This document shows positions 42,378-52,775 of a DNA stretch of 64,000 nucleotides, piece by piece; the first letter of the stretch is position 1, and each line of letters begins with the position of its first letter. The DNA is taken from NCBI RefSeq assembly GCF_003116035.1, contig NZ_LGQW01000015.1:5180353-5244352 (forward strand), given 5' to 3'. Made by a program: the position numbers and the translations under genes. The notes beneath the pieces are model-generated. The model was not told the origin of the DNA. It was given only the letters and a program-made list of their open reading frames with translations, and made no database searches. This DNA comes from Azospirillum sp. TSH64 (lineage in GTDB: Bacteria > Pseudomonadota > Alphaproteobacteria > Azospirillales > Azospirillaceae).

Positions 42378-43589
42378 ATGAACAGGAGCCAGATCGACCC
42401 GGCGCTCGCCCAGCAGGTCAAGGACGCGAGCATCCTGATCGTGGACGACAACCCGTCCAACGTCGAACTCCTGCGGGAAATCCTCAGCCATGACGGGTAC
42501 AGCCGGGTCCGCGGCGAGACCGACCCGCGCAAGGTTCCCGACCTCTGCGCGGCGGAACCGTTCGACCTTCTGCTGATCGACATCCGCATGCCGCACATGA
42601 GCGGCTTCGACCTGATGGAGCGGCTGAAGCCGGTCTTCGGCGACGATTACGTGCCGATCCTGGTGCTGACCGCCCAGACCGATCAGGAAACCCGGCGCAA
42701 GTCGCTGGAGCTGGGCGCCAACGATTTTCTAACCAAACCCTTCATCGCCTGGGAGCTGCTGCACCGTGTCCGCAACATGGTGGAGATCCGCAAGCTCTAC
42801 CGCCGCGCCGCCGAACAGAACCGCGAGCTTGAACACCGGGTGTCGGAACGCACCGCGGAGCTGTCGGACGCGCTGGAGGCGGCGCGCAAGGCCGACCGCG
42901 CCAAGCTGGACTTCCTGGCGGTGATGAGCCACGAGTTGCGCACCCCGCTCAACTCCATCATCGGCTTCGCCGACGTGCTGGCGGCCGAGGGGATGGGCAA
43001 GCTGGGCCATCCCGATTACCTGGAATATGTGAAGCTGATCGAGGAAAGCGGCCGCTCGCTGCTGACCATGGTCAACAACATCCTCGATTACACGCGCGGC
43101 TCCACCGGCTCCATCGAGATCCAGGAGAGCGACGTCAACATCCCGCAACTGCTGGCCGGCTGCGCCGACATGCTGGCGCCGAAGGCTGTGGGCAAGCAGC
43201 TGTCGCTGACCGTCCAGCCCTGTCCGTCCTTCCGCATGCGCATCGACCGCCGGCGGCTGCGCGAGATGGTGCTGAACCTGCTGGACAATGCGGTGAAATT
43301 CACCCAGTCCGGCGGCCATGTCGCGGTGACGGTGGAGGATCGTGGCGAGTTTGTCGGGCTGACCGTGCGCGACGACGGGCCGGGCATCCCCACCGAACTG
43401 ATGGGCCGCATCTTCAACCCCTTCACCCAGGCCGAACGCTCTCTGGTGCGCCAGCATGAAGGGGTTGGGCTCGGCCTGCCCATCGTGCGGCGCTTCGCCG
43501 AACTGCATGGCGGCGGGGTGGAACTGGACAGTGTGTCGGGCCGCGGGACGGCGGTGACGATCCTGCTGCCGAAGGACCGGCTGCTGTAA
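42378..43589 (+). CDS. Receiver-histidine kinase hybrid (soluble)
   Basis: A 403-residue cytoplasmic kinase with its receiver at the N-terminus. The receiver (about 15-140) has VDDNPSN, phospho-acceptor Asp in LLIDIRMPHMSGFD, TAQTDQ and FLTKPF. A coiled linker (REIEHRVSERTAELSDALEAARKAD-like) leads to HisKA with the His in AVMSHELRTPLNSIIGFAD, then HATPase motifs LLDNAVKFTQSG, VRDDGPGIP and GVGLGLPIVRRFAELHGG. There is no membrane segment or PAS domain; input probably comes by phosphotransfer to the receiver. Start at ATG 42378 is a best guess because the ribosome site is weak. Confidence 0.9.
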   Translation: MNRSQIDPALAQQVKDASILIVDDNPSNVELLREILSHDGYSRVRGETDPRKVPDLCAAEPFDLLLIDIRMPHMSGFDLMERLKPVFGDDYVPILVLTAQTDQETRRKSLELGANDFLTKPFIAWELLHRVRNMVEIRKLYRRAAEQNRELEHRVSERTAELSDALEAARKADRAKLDFLAVMSHELRTPLNSIIGFADVLAAEGMGKLGHPDYLEYVKLIEESGRSLLTMVNNILDYTRGSTGSIEIQESDVNIPQLLAGCADMLAPKAVGKQLSLTVQPCPSFRMRIDRRRLREMVLNLLDNAVKFTQSGGHVAVTVEDRGEFVGLTVRDDGPGIPTELMGRIFNPFTQAERSLVRQHEGVGLGLPIVRRFAELHGGGVELDSVSGRGTAVTILLPKDRLL

Positions 43590-43634
43590 GGGAAGGGGAG
43601 AGAGCCGGACGCTTCCCTCTCCGATCCTGGCTGC

Positions 43635-44402
43635 TCAATGAAAGGTGAACATCTCCGGCGCGGCGCCGACGCGTGCCACCAGCCCGCCGCTGGGCGGTAC
43701 CGGGCGCCACTGGTCGCGCTGGGAATCGACCGGTTCCGACACCACGACCAGCCCGTTCTCGCCGCGGCGCCAATAGAGGCTCGGCGGCTTGTCGTCGGAC
43801 GCCCAGCGCACCGCCCACACCCGGTCGCCGTCGGTCCAGGTTGCGGTGAAGCGCAGGGGAGCGGTGATGTCCAGCGCCCGCATCTCGTCGCGGATGGCGT
43901 GCAGCACGCGCTGGAAGGCGCCGACCGAATCCCGCTCCAATCCCTGGCCGAGCGCGGCGAGGAAGATCGCCTCGCTGTCGGTGGTGCCGGTGCGGGTGCT
44001 GTACAGCTCGTCCGGGATCATCGCCTCGACCCGGCGGCGCAGGCGCGGCCAGTCGCCGACCTGCCCATTGTGCATGAACAGGAAGCGCCCGGCCTTGAAG
44101 GGGTGGCAGTTGGCCCGGCTGACCGCGGTGCCGGTCGCCGCCCGCACATGGGCGAAGAACAGGTGGGAGCGGACATGGCTGCAGATCGATTGCAGATTCT
44201 CGTCCGACCAGGCCGGGCGGATCTCGCAATAGCGGCCGGGCTCGGTCCGCTCGCTGTACCAGCCGACGCCGAAACCGTCGCCGTTGGTCTCGGTCTTCGC
44301 CTCCGCGGCGTGCATCGACTGTTCGATCAGGGAATGACAGGGCGTGCAGACCAGCGTTTCCAGGAACACGGGCTCGCCGCAATAGGCAAGAAACCGACAC
44401 AT
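43635..44402 (-). CDS. Class II glutamine amidotransferase
   Basis: A 255-residue N-terminal-nucleophile amidotransferase of the YafJ/EgtC type. The start MCRFLAYCGEP makes Cys2 the N-terminal nucleophile after Met removal, which is why ATG 44402 was preferred over the upstream ATG at 44417. Other motifs: TNGDGFGVGWYSE, FFAHVRAATGTAVSRANCHPF and FMHNGQVG. The donor is glutamine, but no synthase partner is encoded next to it, so the acceptor is unknown; ergothioneine synthesis is one option only if the other egt genes exist elsewhere. Confidence 0.92.
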   Translation of the reverse strand: MCRFLAYCGEPVFLETLVCTPCHSLIEQSMHAAEAKTETNGDGFGVGWYSERTEPGRYCEIRPAWSDENLQSICSHVRSHLFFAHVRAATGTAVSRANCHPFKAGRFLFMHNGQVGDWPRLRRRVEAMIPDELYSTRTGTTDSEAIFLAALGQGLERDSVGAFQRVLHAIRDEMRALDITAPLRFTATWTDGDRVWAVRWASDDKPPSLYWRRGENGLVVVSEPVDSQRDQWRPVPPSGGLVARVGAAPEMFTFH

Positions 44403-44550
44403 CGACCGACGCACCATGGCAGCCGCGACAAGGACTGCGTCAATTTGACCCGATGCGCCGTGTGAAACAAGATGCCCCGGTCACGGAACCGTCATGCGTC
44501 CCGGCAGGTGTTGCATTTCCGCCGTTCGGACAGGGTCTGCCCCGTTTTTG

Positions 44551-45615
44551 TCACCAGACGAGCTTGGGCAGGGCGGCGACGCGCAGCGGTCCGACGAACA
44601 GCGAGCGGTCCTGCACGGTGACCGGGGCGGTGACCACCGGCTCGCCGTTCGGGCCGGTCGGACGGGCCAGCATGGTCAGCACGGTCCTGGCGATGGCCGC
44701 CTCGTTCGGGCGCATCATCGGCTTCACCGCGTCGAGAATCGCAGGAGCGCCGCGGATCTCCGCGGTCAGCGCCGCCTGCGGCTGCAACTGGGCGTCCAGC
44801 GCCAACGTGCCCGACAGGACAGCCGCCAGCGGCCCCCAGTCCAGCGCCAGCCGGTCGACCTCGACCGTGCCGCCGTCGCGGCTCCAGGCCGACAGGCTGG
44901 CCGGCTCCGGCCGCGGCGGGGTTCCCATGACCCGCAGGGTCAGCTCGGTCCGCTTCACCTCGCGCCCCAGGTTCGGCGGCATGCCGTCCGGCAGGGTTAG
45001 CCCGTCGGCGGTCAGGGTCAGGGTCAGGCCGGCGATGCCGCGTTCGGCCGGCGGCTGCTCCGGTTGGGCGGCGCCGACGTCCAGTGCGGCGACCGGTACC
45101 GTCTGACCCGCGACCTGTGCGGTCAGGCCGGTGAAGCGCAGGGCGAGCCGCTCCAGCGTGCCCGACATCCGCATGGTCAGGTCGCCGTTTCCGCCATTCG
45201 GGGCCAGGATGTCGACCGGCGGCTGGCCGGGCTGGACGACCGACAGGCGATGTTCGCCGGGAAAGGTCAGCGCGATGCGGGTGGGGTTCCAGGGGGCGGC
45301 CTCCGCCACCAGACGCGCGCCCTGCCACTCGGCGCCGCGTGTGGCGAGGTGGGGCTTGTCCAGCTCCGCCCGCAGGGTGAAGGGGAAGCCGTGGACGGTC
45401 AGTCCGCCATGCTCCACCACCGCGCCGTTGGCGCGCTGGTCGGCGACCCAGTTCTCCAGCCCGTCGCGCACGGTGCGGGCCGCCTGCCACCACCACAGCG
45501 AATAGGCAACGGCCGGCAGCAGTACCATCATCAGCACGAGGATGGTCGCGATCCGGCGGCCGGTCAGCAGGCGGCGGGGCGTGGCAGAAAGCGCGTTGGG
45601 TTGCATCGGTGGCAT
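44551..45615 (-). CDS. DUF2125 domain protein
   Basis: A 354-residue protein typical of alphaproteobacteria. A basic N-terminus and one membrane helix (IATILVLMMVLLPAVAYSLWWW, about 23-44) anchor it, followed by a periplasmic beta-rich domain with GLTVHGFPFTLRAEL and ITVEVDRLALDWGPLAA-type strands reminiscent of AsmA or YdgA repeats. Function is unknown; the AsmA-like pattern suggests a link to outer-membrane lipid transport, as an inference only. Tandem starts at 45615 and 45606. Divergent from the ChaC-like gene. Confidence 0.85.
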   Translation of the reverse strand: MPPMQPNALSATPRRLLTGRRIATILVLMMVLLPAVAYSLWWWQAARTVRDGLENWVADQRANGAVVEHGGLTVHGFPFTLRAELDKPHLATRGAEWQGARLVAEAAPWNPTRIALTFPGEHRLSVVQPGQPPVDILAPNGGNGDLTMRMSGTLERLALRFTGLTAQVAGQTVPVAALDVGAAQPEQPPAERGIAGLTLTLTADGLTLPDGMPPNLGREVKRTELTLRVMGTPPRPEPASLSAWSRDGGTVEVDRLALDWGPLAAVLSGTLALDAQLQPQAALTAEIRGAPAILDAVKPMMRPNEAAIARTVLTMLARPTGPNGEPVVTAPVTVQDRSLFVGPLRVAALPKLVW

Positions 45616-45736
45616 GTCCGTTCCATCTCCGTACCGTTATAGCGACCCCGGAACCCGCATGCTAGGCTCGGTGGCTGCCGATTCGGTTCTGTCTTTCCCT
45701 GCGCATTTTCCCAGCGATCTTCCTCAGCGACCCTCA

Positions 45737-46354
45737 ATGGCCCCCGACTCCTCGCTTCCGCATCCCGCCTGGACGCACGACATCGCCGTCGAGCCTGGTG
45801 CCGACCTGTGGGTCTTCGGCTATGGCTCGCTGATGTGGAACCCCGGTTTCCCCTTCGTGGAGCGGCACGCGGCGACCCTGCCGGGATACCACCGCAGCTT
45901 CTGCGTCGCCTCCCACCGCTACCGGGGGACGCCGGAGCGGCCGGGGCTGGTGCTGGGGCTGGACCGCGGCGGCTCCTGCCGCGGCATCGTCTTCCGGGTG
46001 GCGGCAACCGATGTGCCGGCCACGTTGGATTATTTGTGGGAGCGGGAGATGGACAACCGGGTCTATCTGCCGAAGATGCTGCGGGTGCGGCTGCGCGACA
46101 GCCGGCCGGCGCAGGGGGCGGCGCAGGGGCTGGACTTGGTCAGCGCCTGCTGCTTCATCGTCGACCGCGGTCATCCGCAATATTGCCGCGGTCTGGACGA
46201 GGCGTCGGTTGTCTGCCGCATCGCCGACTGTTGCGGCCAGCGCGGCCCCAACATCGATTACCTCGCCAACACGGTCGAGCATTTGAAGGAGCTTGGCATC
46301 TGCGACGCCCGGCTGTCGAAGCTGTATGACCGGGTGCGTGACGTTCCGGGGTGA
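45737..46354 (+). CDS. ChaC-like gamma-glutamylcyclotransferase
   Basis: A 205-residue enzyme of the ChaC family, which releases 5-oxoproline and Cys-Gly from glutathione. The substrate loop FGYGSLMWNPGF is diagnostic; GYHRSFCVASHRYRGTPERPGLVLGLD, the catalytic Glu in YLWEREM and DYLANTVEHLKELG complete the pattern. The start ATG 45737 matches the family start, with the divergent DUF2125 gene 121 bases away. Role in glutathione turnover is inferred. Confidence 0.92.
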   Translation: MAPDSSLPHPAWTHDIAVEPGADLWVFGYGSLMWNPGFPFVERHAATLPGYHRSFCVASHRYRGTPERPGLVLGLDRGGSCRGIVFRVAATDVPATLDYLWEREMDNRVYLPKMLRVRLRDSRPAQGAAQGLDLVSACCFIVDRGHPQYCRGLDEASVVCRIADCCGQRGPNIDYLANTVEHLKELGICDARLSKLYDRVRDVPG

Positions 46355-46441
46355 TCCGGCGGCCAGCGAAGACACAGGCAGCATCCGTGCGGCATGACGC
46401 CGTGCTGGCGCTCCGCTGTCCAGGCGACCATCTTCATGGGC

Positions 46442-48397
46442 ATGACGAATCTCCGCATCCCGGCTCTGGCCTTCGTGGGAGCGATGCTGTGCCTGGGCAT
46501 GGTCGCCCCGGCCGGTGCCGCTCCGCTGCATCACGACATCGAGCTGATGCTCGATCCCGCCGCCGGACGGATGGAGGCGGTGGACCGGTTGACCCTGCCG
46601 GCCGGAGCCCAGTCCCTGCGGCTGGACCCGGCCCTGACGGTGCAGGAGGTGCGGGCGGGCGGCAGGCCGGTTCCGGTGGACCGGCACGGCGACCGTCTCC
46701 GGCTGGTGGTGCCGGAAGGCGTGGACGCGGTGACCATCCGCTATGGCGGGCGGCTGCCGGGCTTTACAACCGGTACCGGTCTGGCGCTGGATGGCGAGGG
46801 CGCGTTCCTGCCGGGGCTGGGCGGCTGGCTCCCCGATCCGGCATCCGCCGCTGACGAGCCGCCGAGCTGGCGCCTGTCGGTGCGGGTGCCGTCCCCCTAT
46901 GTCGCGGTCGCCACCGGTCGGCTGGAGGAGGAGGAGCGCGAGGCCACCGGCTACCGCGCGGTGTTCGCGGAGGATCGCAGCGTCGAGGAACCCTCGGTCT
47001 TCGCTGGTGCCTGGACGGTGGAAGAGCGGCCGGCCGGACCCTTGCGCCTGCGGCTCTACCGCCATCCGGAACAGGCCGGGCTGGCCGACGGCTATCTTGA
47101 GCTGTCGGAGCAGGCGATTGCGGCCGGGGCGGCGCGCATCGGTGCCTATCCCTTCGACGGATTCAGCATCGTCTCGGTTCCGCCGCCGGTCGGGCTGGGC
47201 TTTCCTGGCCTGACCGCCATTGGCCGCGCCGTGCTGCCGCTGCCCTTCATCCGCAGCCAGTCGCTGACCCACGAGATCATGCACAACTGGTGGGGGAACG
47301 GTGTCCGGGTGGGCGAGGGCGGCAATTGGGCGGAGGGGCTGACCACCTACATGGCCGACTATGCGGCGGCCCAGGCGCGCGGCGCTGATGCGGCAAAGGC
47401 GATGCGGCTCGACTGGCTGCGCGACTATGCCGCCCTGCCGGCGGAGCGCGACCGGCCGCTGACCGGCTTCCAGTCCAAGACGCACGATGCCTCGCAGATC
47501 GTCGGCTATGGCAAGGCGGCGATGCTGTTCCACATGCTGGAGGCGGAGATCGGCCGCGACGCCTTCGACGCCGGCATCCGCAAATTCTGGAGCGGCTTCG
47601 CCTTCCGCGCTGCCGGCTGGTCCGACCTGCGCCGGTCTTTCGAGGCGGCGTCCGGCCGCGACCTCGGCGGGCTGTTCGGCCAATGGGTGGAGCGGCGGGG
47701 TGCGCCGATGCTGACCCTGGCGGATGTCCGCGCCGACGGCGACGGCGTGCTGCTGACCCTGCGGCAGGAGGCCGACGCGCCCTATGCCCTGGCGGTGCCG
47801 GTGCGGCTGGAGACCGCGGCCGGGGTGGAGGACCATAGCGTCCGCCTCGACGGCCGGCAGGTTACACTGCGGCTGCCTGCCAAGGCGGCGGTAAAGGCTG
47901 TGTCGGTCGACCCCGATTTCGACCTGTTCCGCCGTCTGGCGCCGGGGGAAGCGCCGCCGATCCTGCGCGACGTCACCCTTCGCCCGGGTGCCGAGCGGGT
48001 GATCGTTGCGGATGGTGACGCGGCGGAGGCGGCGCGGGCGCTGGCTGGCCGTCTGATGGACGCTACGGGCCGGGAGAGCGGCGACAAGAAGTCTGCACCG
48101 CTGCTGCTGGTGGGGACCGACGCGGCGGTGGCGCGGGAACTGGCGCGGCGCGGGCTGGCGCCGGTGCCGGCGGAACTGGCCGGGCGCGGCAGTGCCAGGG
48201 TGTGGGTGTCGCGTGCGGCGGACGGGCGGACGGCGCTGGTGGTGTCGGGAGCCGATGCCGAGGCCCTGCGTGCGCTGCTCCGGCCGTTGCCGCATTACGG
48301 ACGTCAAAGCTGGCTGGTGTTCGAGGGGGCCAAGGCGGTGGATCGCGGCGTGTGGGCCGCCGGCGACAGCCCGCTGCGCCGGGTGGTGGGGCGGTAG
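46442..48397 (+). CDS. M1-family peptidase-like exported protein
   Basis: A 651-residue protein with a signal peptide (LRIPALAFVGAMLCLGMVAPAGAA). A beta-rich N-terminal region is followed by the zinc site HEIMHNWWGN and, 18 residues on, the Glu of NWAEGLTTYMAD, i.e. HExxH-x18-E of gluzincins; the exopeptidase GAMEN motif is not seen in usual form, so it may be an endopeptidase or non-classical member. The C-terminal ~150 residues look like a small alpha/beta add-on (VIVADGDAAEAARALAG, PLLLVGTDAAVAREL). Likely periplasmic. In-frame ATG at 46436 is an alternative start. Confidence 0.85.
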   Translation: MTNLRIPALAFVGAMLCLGMVAPAGAAPLHHDIELMLDPAAGRMEAVDRLTLPAGAQSLRLDPALTVQEVRAGGRPVPVDRHGDRLRLVVPEGVDAVTIRYGGRLPGFTTGTGLALDGEGAFLPGLGGWLPDPASAADEPPSWRLSVRVPSPYVAVATGRLEEEEREATGYRAVFAEDRSVEEPSVFAGAWTVEERPAGPLRLRLYRHPEQAGLADGYLELSEQAIAAGAARIGAYPFDGFSIVSVPPPVGLGFPGLTAIGRAVLPLPFIRSQSLTHEIMHNWWGNGVRVGEGGNWAEGLTTYMADYAAAQARGADAAKAMRLDWLRDYAALPAERDRPLTGFQSKTHDASQIVGYGKAAMLFHMLEAEIGRDAFDAGIRKFWSGFAFRAAGWSDLRRSFEAASGRDLGGLFGQWVERRGAPMLTLADVRADGDGVLLTLRQEADAPYALAVPVRLETAAGVEDHSVRLDGRQVTLRLPAKAAVKAVSVDPDFDLFRRLAPGEAPPILRDVTLRPGAERVIVADGDAAEAARALAGRLMDATGRESGDKKSAPLLLVGTDAAVARELARRGLAPVPAELAGRGSARVWVSRAADGRTALVVSGADAEALRALLRPLPHYGRQSWLVFEGAKAVDRGVWAAGDSPLRRVVGR

Positions 48398-48449
48398 AAG
48401 AGGGAGCGGGCGCCAAACCTGCGGCGGGTGTGGCGCCCCGCCTTCGACC

Positions 48450-49615
<1,166 letters not shown>

Positions 49616-49619
<4 letters not shown>

Positions 49620-50086
49620 CGGGGATTCTCCTGACAGGATTTGCACAGGCCGCGCACCTCGACGGTGGGGCGCTGGACACGGAAGCCGCGCCCGGCCGCC
49701 GCGGCGTCGATGGCGGCGCCGACACCCGGATCGTCGATCTCGGCGGCGTCGCCGCAGGCCTCGCACACCAGGAACTGCCCGGAATGGACATCCCCCGGTG
49801 CGGCGCAGCCGACATAGGCGTTTAGCGATTCGATGCGGTGTACCAGCCCCTGTTCGACCAGGAACTCCAGCGCGCGGTAGACGGTCAGCGGTGCGGCCGC
49901 CTTGCCCTCCTGCTGGCTGAGATCCTCCAGGATCGCATAGGCGCCGCGCGGCCGGTGGCTGGACCACACCAGCTCCAGCACGCGGCGGCGCAGCGCGGTC
50001 AGCCGCGCCCCCCGCTCCGCGCACAGCGCGTCGGCACGGGTCAGGGCATCGGCGATGCAGTGGGTGTGGTCGTGAAGCGCGGACAT
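49616..50086 (-). CDS. zur: Zur-type Fur-family zinc-responsive repressor
   Basis: A 156-residue Fur-family regulator. The winged helix shows RLTALRRRVLELVWSSHRPRGAYAILEDL and TVYRALEFLVEQGLVHRIESLNAYVGC; the structural zinc site is CEACG and LCKSCQ. HDHTHC near the N-terminus and the dimer domain provide further ligands. The adjacent COG0523 gene and a dyad at the start codon support Zur over Fur or Mur. ATG 50086 is used; an ATG further up (50131) would put the dyad inside the gene. Expected to repress zinc-uptake genes when zinc is sufficient. Confidence 0.92.
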
Positions 50087-50087
50087 G

Positions 50088-50106
50088 GGTGTTACTTTAT
50101 AACACC
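50088..50106 (-). promoter_or_regulatory. Candidate Zur box at the zur start codon
   Basis: GGTGTTACTTTATAACACC is a perfect 7-bp inverted repeat (GGTGTTA/TAACACC) with a 5-base AT-rich spacer, one base from the zur ATG. AT-rich GTTAT-type dyads are the usual targets of proteobacterial Zur. No separate ribosome site is seen, so the box overlaps the 5' end of the message. Confidence 0.6.
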
Positions 50107-50137
50107 CTGTCGGCCGTTGCAACCCGGCCAAGGGAAA

Positions 50138-50164
50138 AGGCGGCCCCGGGGGAGGGACCGCCTT
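50138..50164 (-). terminator. Hairpin upstream of zur, downstream of phrB
   Basis: AAGGCGG and CCGCCTT pair around a 13-base GC-rich loop; on the minus strand TTTT follows. About 200 bases past phrB, it could stop read-through into zur. Confidence 0.45.
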
Positions 50165-50363
50165 GCCGAGTGGCGATTGTTTTTCTTGGGGCCGTCTTTT
50201 TCAAGAGCCGGGACGTGGCACGACCGCGGGGCAGGGGTCGACGTCCTTCTCGCTGGCCCATTTGGGACGGGCAGGGCGGCCGCACCGGGCCGCTGTTGGC
50301 ACGATAACGGGCCGGCGTGACCGTTTGCGGGCGTGCCGGTGACCGTTCGATGAAGATTGCCCG

Positions 50364-51836
50364 TCAGTCCTCCGTCTCCGCCTTGCCCTTGCGCTCGTTG
50401 TAGAGGGCCAGCGCCCGGTCGCGCGCAATGGCATGGTCGAGGATCGGGTGCGGGTAATCGTCGCCCAGCTTGACGCCGGCCTGCCGCAGGACCTCGGTCG
50501 GTGCCGCCCAGGGCTGATGGATCCAGCGCGGCGGCAGCCGGTCGAGTTCTGGCACATAGCGGCGGACGTAATCGCCCTGGGGGTCGAACTTCTCGCCCTG
50601 CAGGACCGGATTGAAGACGCGGAAGAAGGGAGAGGCATCGGTGCCGCAGCCGGCCACCCACTGCCAGTTGCCGGCATTCTGGGCCAGGTCGCCGTCGACC
50701 AGCGTGTCCCAGAACCAGCGCTCGCCCTCCTGCCAGGGCAGCAGCAGGTCCTTGATCAGGAAAGAGGCGACGATCATACGCACCCGGTTGTGCATCCAGC
50801 CGGTCTCCCACAGCTGGCGCATGCCGGCATCGACGATGGGATAGCCGGTACGCCCGCGCTGCCAGGCCCGCAGGCCGGCAGCGTCCTCGCGCCAGGGGAA
50901 GTCGGCGAAGCGGCGGTCGAGCGGGCTGTCGGGAAGCTCCGGCGCATGGTGAAGCAGATGATGCTGGAATTCGCGCCAGCCGATTTCGCGCAGGAAGACT
51001 TCGACTCCGGGCGCCAGCTCCGGCCGGGCGTCGGCGGCATGGCGGGCGGCGTGCCAGACCTGCCGCGGCCCGATCTCCCCGAAGGCCAGATAGGGCGACA
51101 GGGCCGAGGTGCCGGGATGGTCCGGCCGATCACGCTCCGTCCCATACACCCCGACCGGCCCGTCGAGGAAATCGGCCAGCCGCGACCGCGCGGCCGTCTC
51201 CCCCGGCACCCAGCGCTTGCGCAGGCCGGCGGCCCAATCGGGCTTGGCCGGCAACAGGGCCCAGCTTTCGAGCGCGTCGCTGGCCGGTGCGGATTTCGGC
51301 GCTGTCAGCGCGGTGGGCGCGCGGGTCGGCAGCGGTGGGTCGAGCGTGGCCGACAGGTGGCGCCAGAAGGGGGTGAAGACCTTGAACGGGCCGCCGCTCT
51401 TGTTCTTGACGGTCCAGGGTTCGGCCAGCAGTCCGGCGTTGAAGCTGCGGGCATCGACACAGCGTGCCTTCAGCCGCTCCTTGATCGCCGCATCGCGGGC
51501 GGTCTGGGCGGGGGCGTAGCGGCGGTTCCATAGCACGCACTCCGCCCCGGTTTCCGCGATCAGCGTTTCCAGCACCGCCCCCGGCTCGCCCCGGCGCAGC
51601 ACCAGCGGCGAGCCGTGGCGGGCGCAGCAGGTGGCGAGCCGTTCCAGGCTGCCGTGCAGCCACCAGCGCTGTGCTCCGCCCAGCGGCCAGGGGTCGCCGG
51701 TCTCCTCTTCCAGGATGTAGAGCGGGATGACCGGCGCGCCGCGCTCGGTGGAAGCCTGGGCGGCGGCGGTCAGCGCCGGGTTGTCGGCAAGGCGCAGGTC
51801 GTTGCGGAACCAGACGATGATGGGAGAGGCGGACAT
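50364..51836 (-). CDS. phrB: Deoxyribodipyrimidine photolyase (class I CPD)
   Basis: A 490-residue flavoenzyme that uses blue light to split cyclobutane pyrimidine dimers. The N-terminal antenna domain starts IVWFRNDLRLADNPAL; the FAD domain has LSPYLAFGEIGPRQVW, EFQHHLLHHAP, GRTGYPIVDAGMRQLWETGWMHNRVRM and the class I signature NWQWVAGCGTDASPFFRVFNP. Trp residues in the electron-transfer helix region are present. The ATG at 51836 gives the canonical start. It lies on the same strand as PdeM, 78 bases downstream of it. Confidence 0.95.
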   Translation of the reverse strand: MSASPIIVWFRNDLRLADNPALTAAAQASTERGAPVIPLYILEEETGDPWPLGGAQRWWLHGSLERLATCCARHGSPLVLRRGEPGAVLETLIAETGAECVLWNRRYAPAQTARDAAIKERLKARCVDARSFNAGLLAEPWTVKNKSGGPFKVFTPFWRHLSATLDPPLPTRAPTALTAPKSAPASDALESWALLPAKPDWAAGLRKRWVPGETAARSRLADFLDGPVGVYGTERDRPDHPGTSALSPYLAFGEIGPRQVWHAARHAADARPELAPGVEVFLREIGWREFQHHLLHHAPELPDSPLDRRFADFPWREDAAGLRAWQRGRTGYPIVDAGMRQLWETGWMHNRVRMIVASFLIKDLLLPWQEGERWFWDTLVDGDLAQNAGNWQWVAGCGTDASPFFRVFNPVLQGEKFDPQGDYVRRYVPELDRLPPRWIHQPWAAPTEVLRQAGVKLGDDYPHPILDHAIARDRALALYNERKGKAETED

Positions 51837-51913
51837 GCACAGCGCTCGGTTGGATGTCTCCGGACCACCCGATATAGGCTGCGCTCACGCTTCGGCCAGA
51901 GCATTCGGCCGAG

Positions 51914-52651
51914 TCAGCGCGCGCGGTCCGGCGACAAACGGGCGCAGGGGAAGCGGTAGACCCGGCCGCGCGCCGTCATCAGTACCTCGAACCCCGGCGC
52001 CAGCAGCCCGTCAAAGGCGGCGTCCAGCACGTTCAGCCCGCCGGTGAAGCTGCCGAAGGCCGGCAGGATCAGCTTGGCCCCGTCATGGGCGAAGCAGCGC
52101 TCGCGCACCCGCCGCCCGGCGAGCGCCACCGCGGCGGCCGGATGCAGGTGGCCCGACAACTCGCCGACGGCGCCCGGCTCGGCCTCGTGCCGGAAGGTCA
52201 GCGGGCCGATGGACAGCTCTTCCACCACCCGGCCGCCGAAGCCCTGCGGCGGTTCGGGATCGTGGTTGCCGGTGATCCACACCCAGTCGGCGACGGAATC
52301 GGTCAGGGCGCGCAGCCGTGCAACGTCCGCCGCGTCCATCCGCTCCGCGGCCCTGCGGTCGTGAAAGCTGTCGCCCAGGCACAGCACGCGCGCCGGCCGC
52401 GCAGTCGCGATCAGCCCGGCCAGCCGGTTCAGCGTCGCCCGCGTGTCGTAGGGCGGCAGCATCCGTCCGCGCGCGGCAAAGGCGGATCCCTTTTCCAGAT
52501 GCAGGTCGGCGACGGCGAGAATGCCCTCCGCCGGCCACAGCAGCGCGCCAGACGGATCGGCCAGCAGTTCGGCGCCGAGGAAGGTCAGTGCGGCGCGGCT
52601 GTCATCGCCCTGACAGCCGGAGCCAAGAGTTTGGGGGGAAGCTGACAACAT
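51914..52651 (-). CDS. pdeM: Ligase-associated DNA damage response endonuclease PdeM
   Basis: A 245-residue calcineurin-like metallophosphoesterase. The metal motifs are VADLHLEKG (D-x-H), LGDSFHDRR (GD-x2-H-D), ITGNHDPEPP (GNHD) and SGHLHPAAAV (GH-x-H). PdeM belongs to the bacterial ligase-associated repair module with a DEXH helicase, an exonuclease and an ATP-dependent DNA ligase. Here the helicase is next on the same strand but a ferredoxin gene on the opposite strand lies between them. Start may be ATG 52651 or 52669. Ligase and exonuclease are not in the window. Confidence 0.88.
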   Translation of the reverse strand: MLSASPQTLGSGCQGDDSRAALTFLGAELLADPSGALLWPAEGILAVADLHLEKGSAFAARGRMLPPYDTRATLNRLAGLIATARPARVLCLGDSFHDRRAAERMDAADVARLRALTDSVADWVWITGNHDPEPPQGFGGRVVEELSIGPLTFRHEAEPGAVGELSGHLHPAAAVALAGRRVRERCFAHDGAKLILPAFGSFTGGLNVLDAAFDGLLAPGFEVLMTARGRVYRFPCARLSPDRAR

Positions 52652-52775
52652 TCGTTTACCGGCGATCATCGGAATCGGCCAATATCCATGGAAAAGTTGT
52701 GGGCATGATGTTTGCAGCCGGACGGGCCGCCGCCGTGGAGGCATGGCGGATCACAACCATACCCGGAGGATACCC

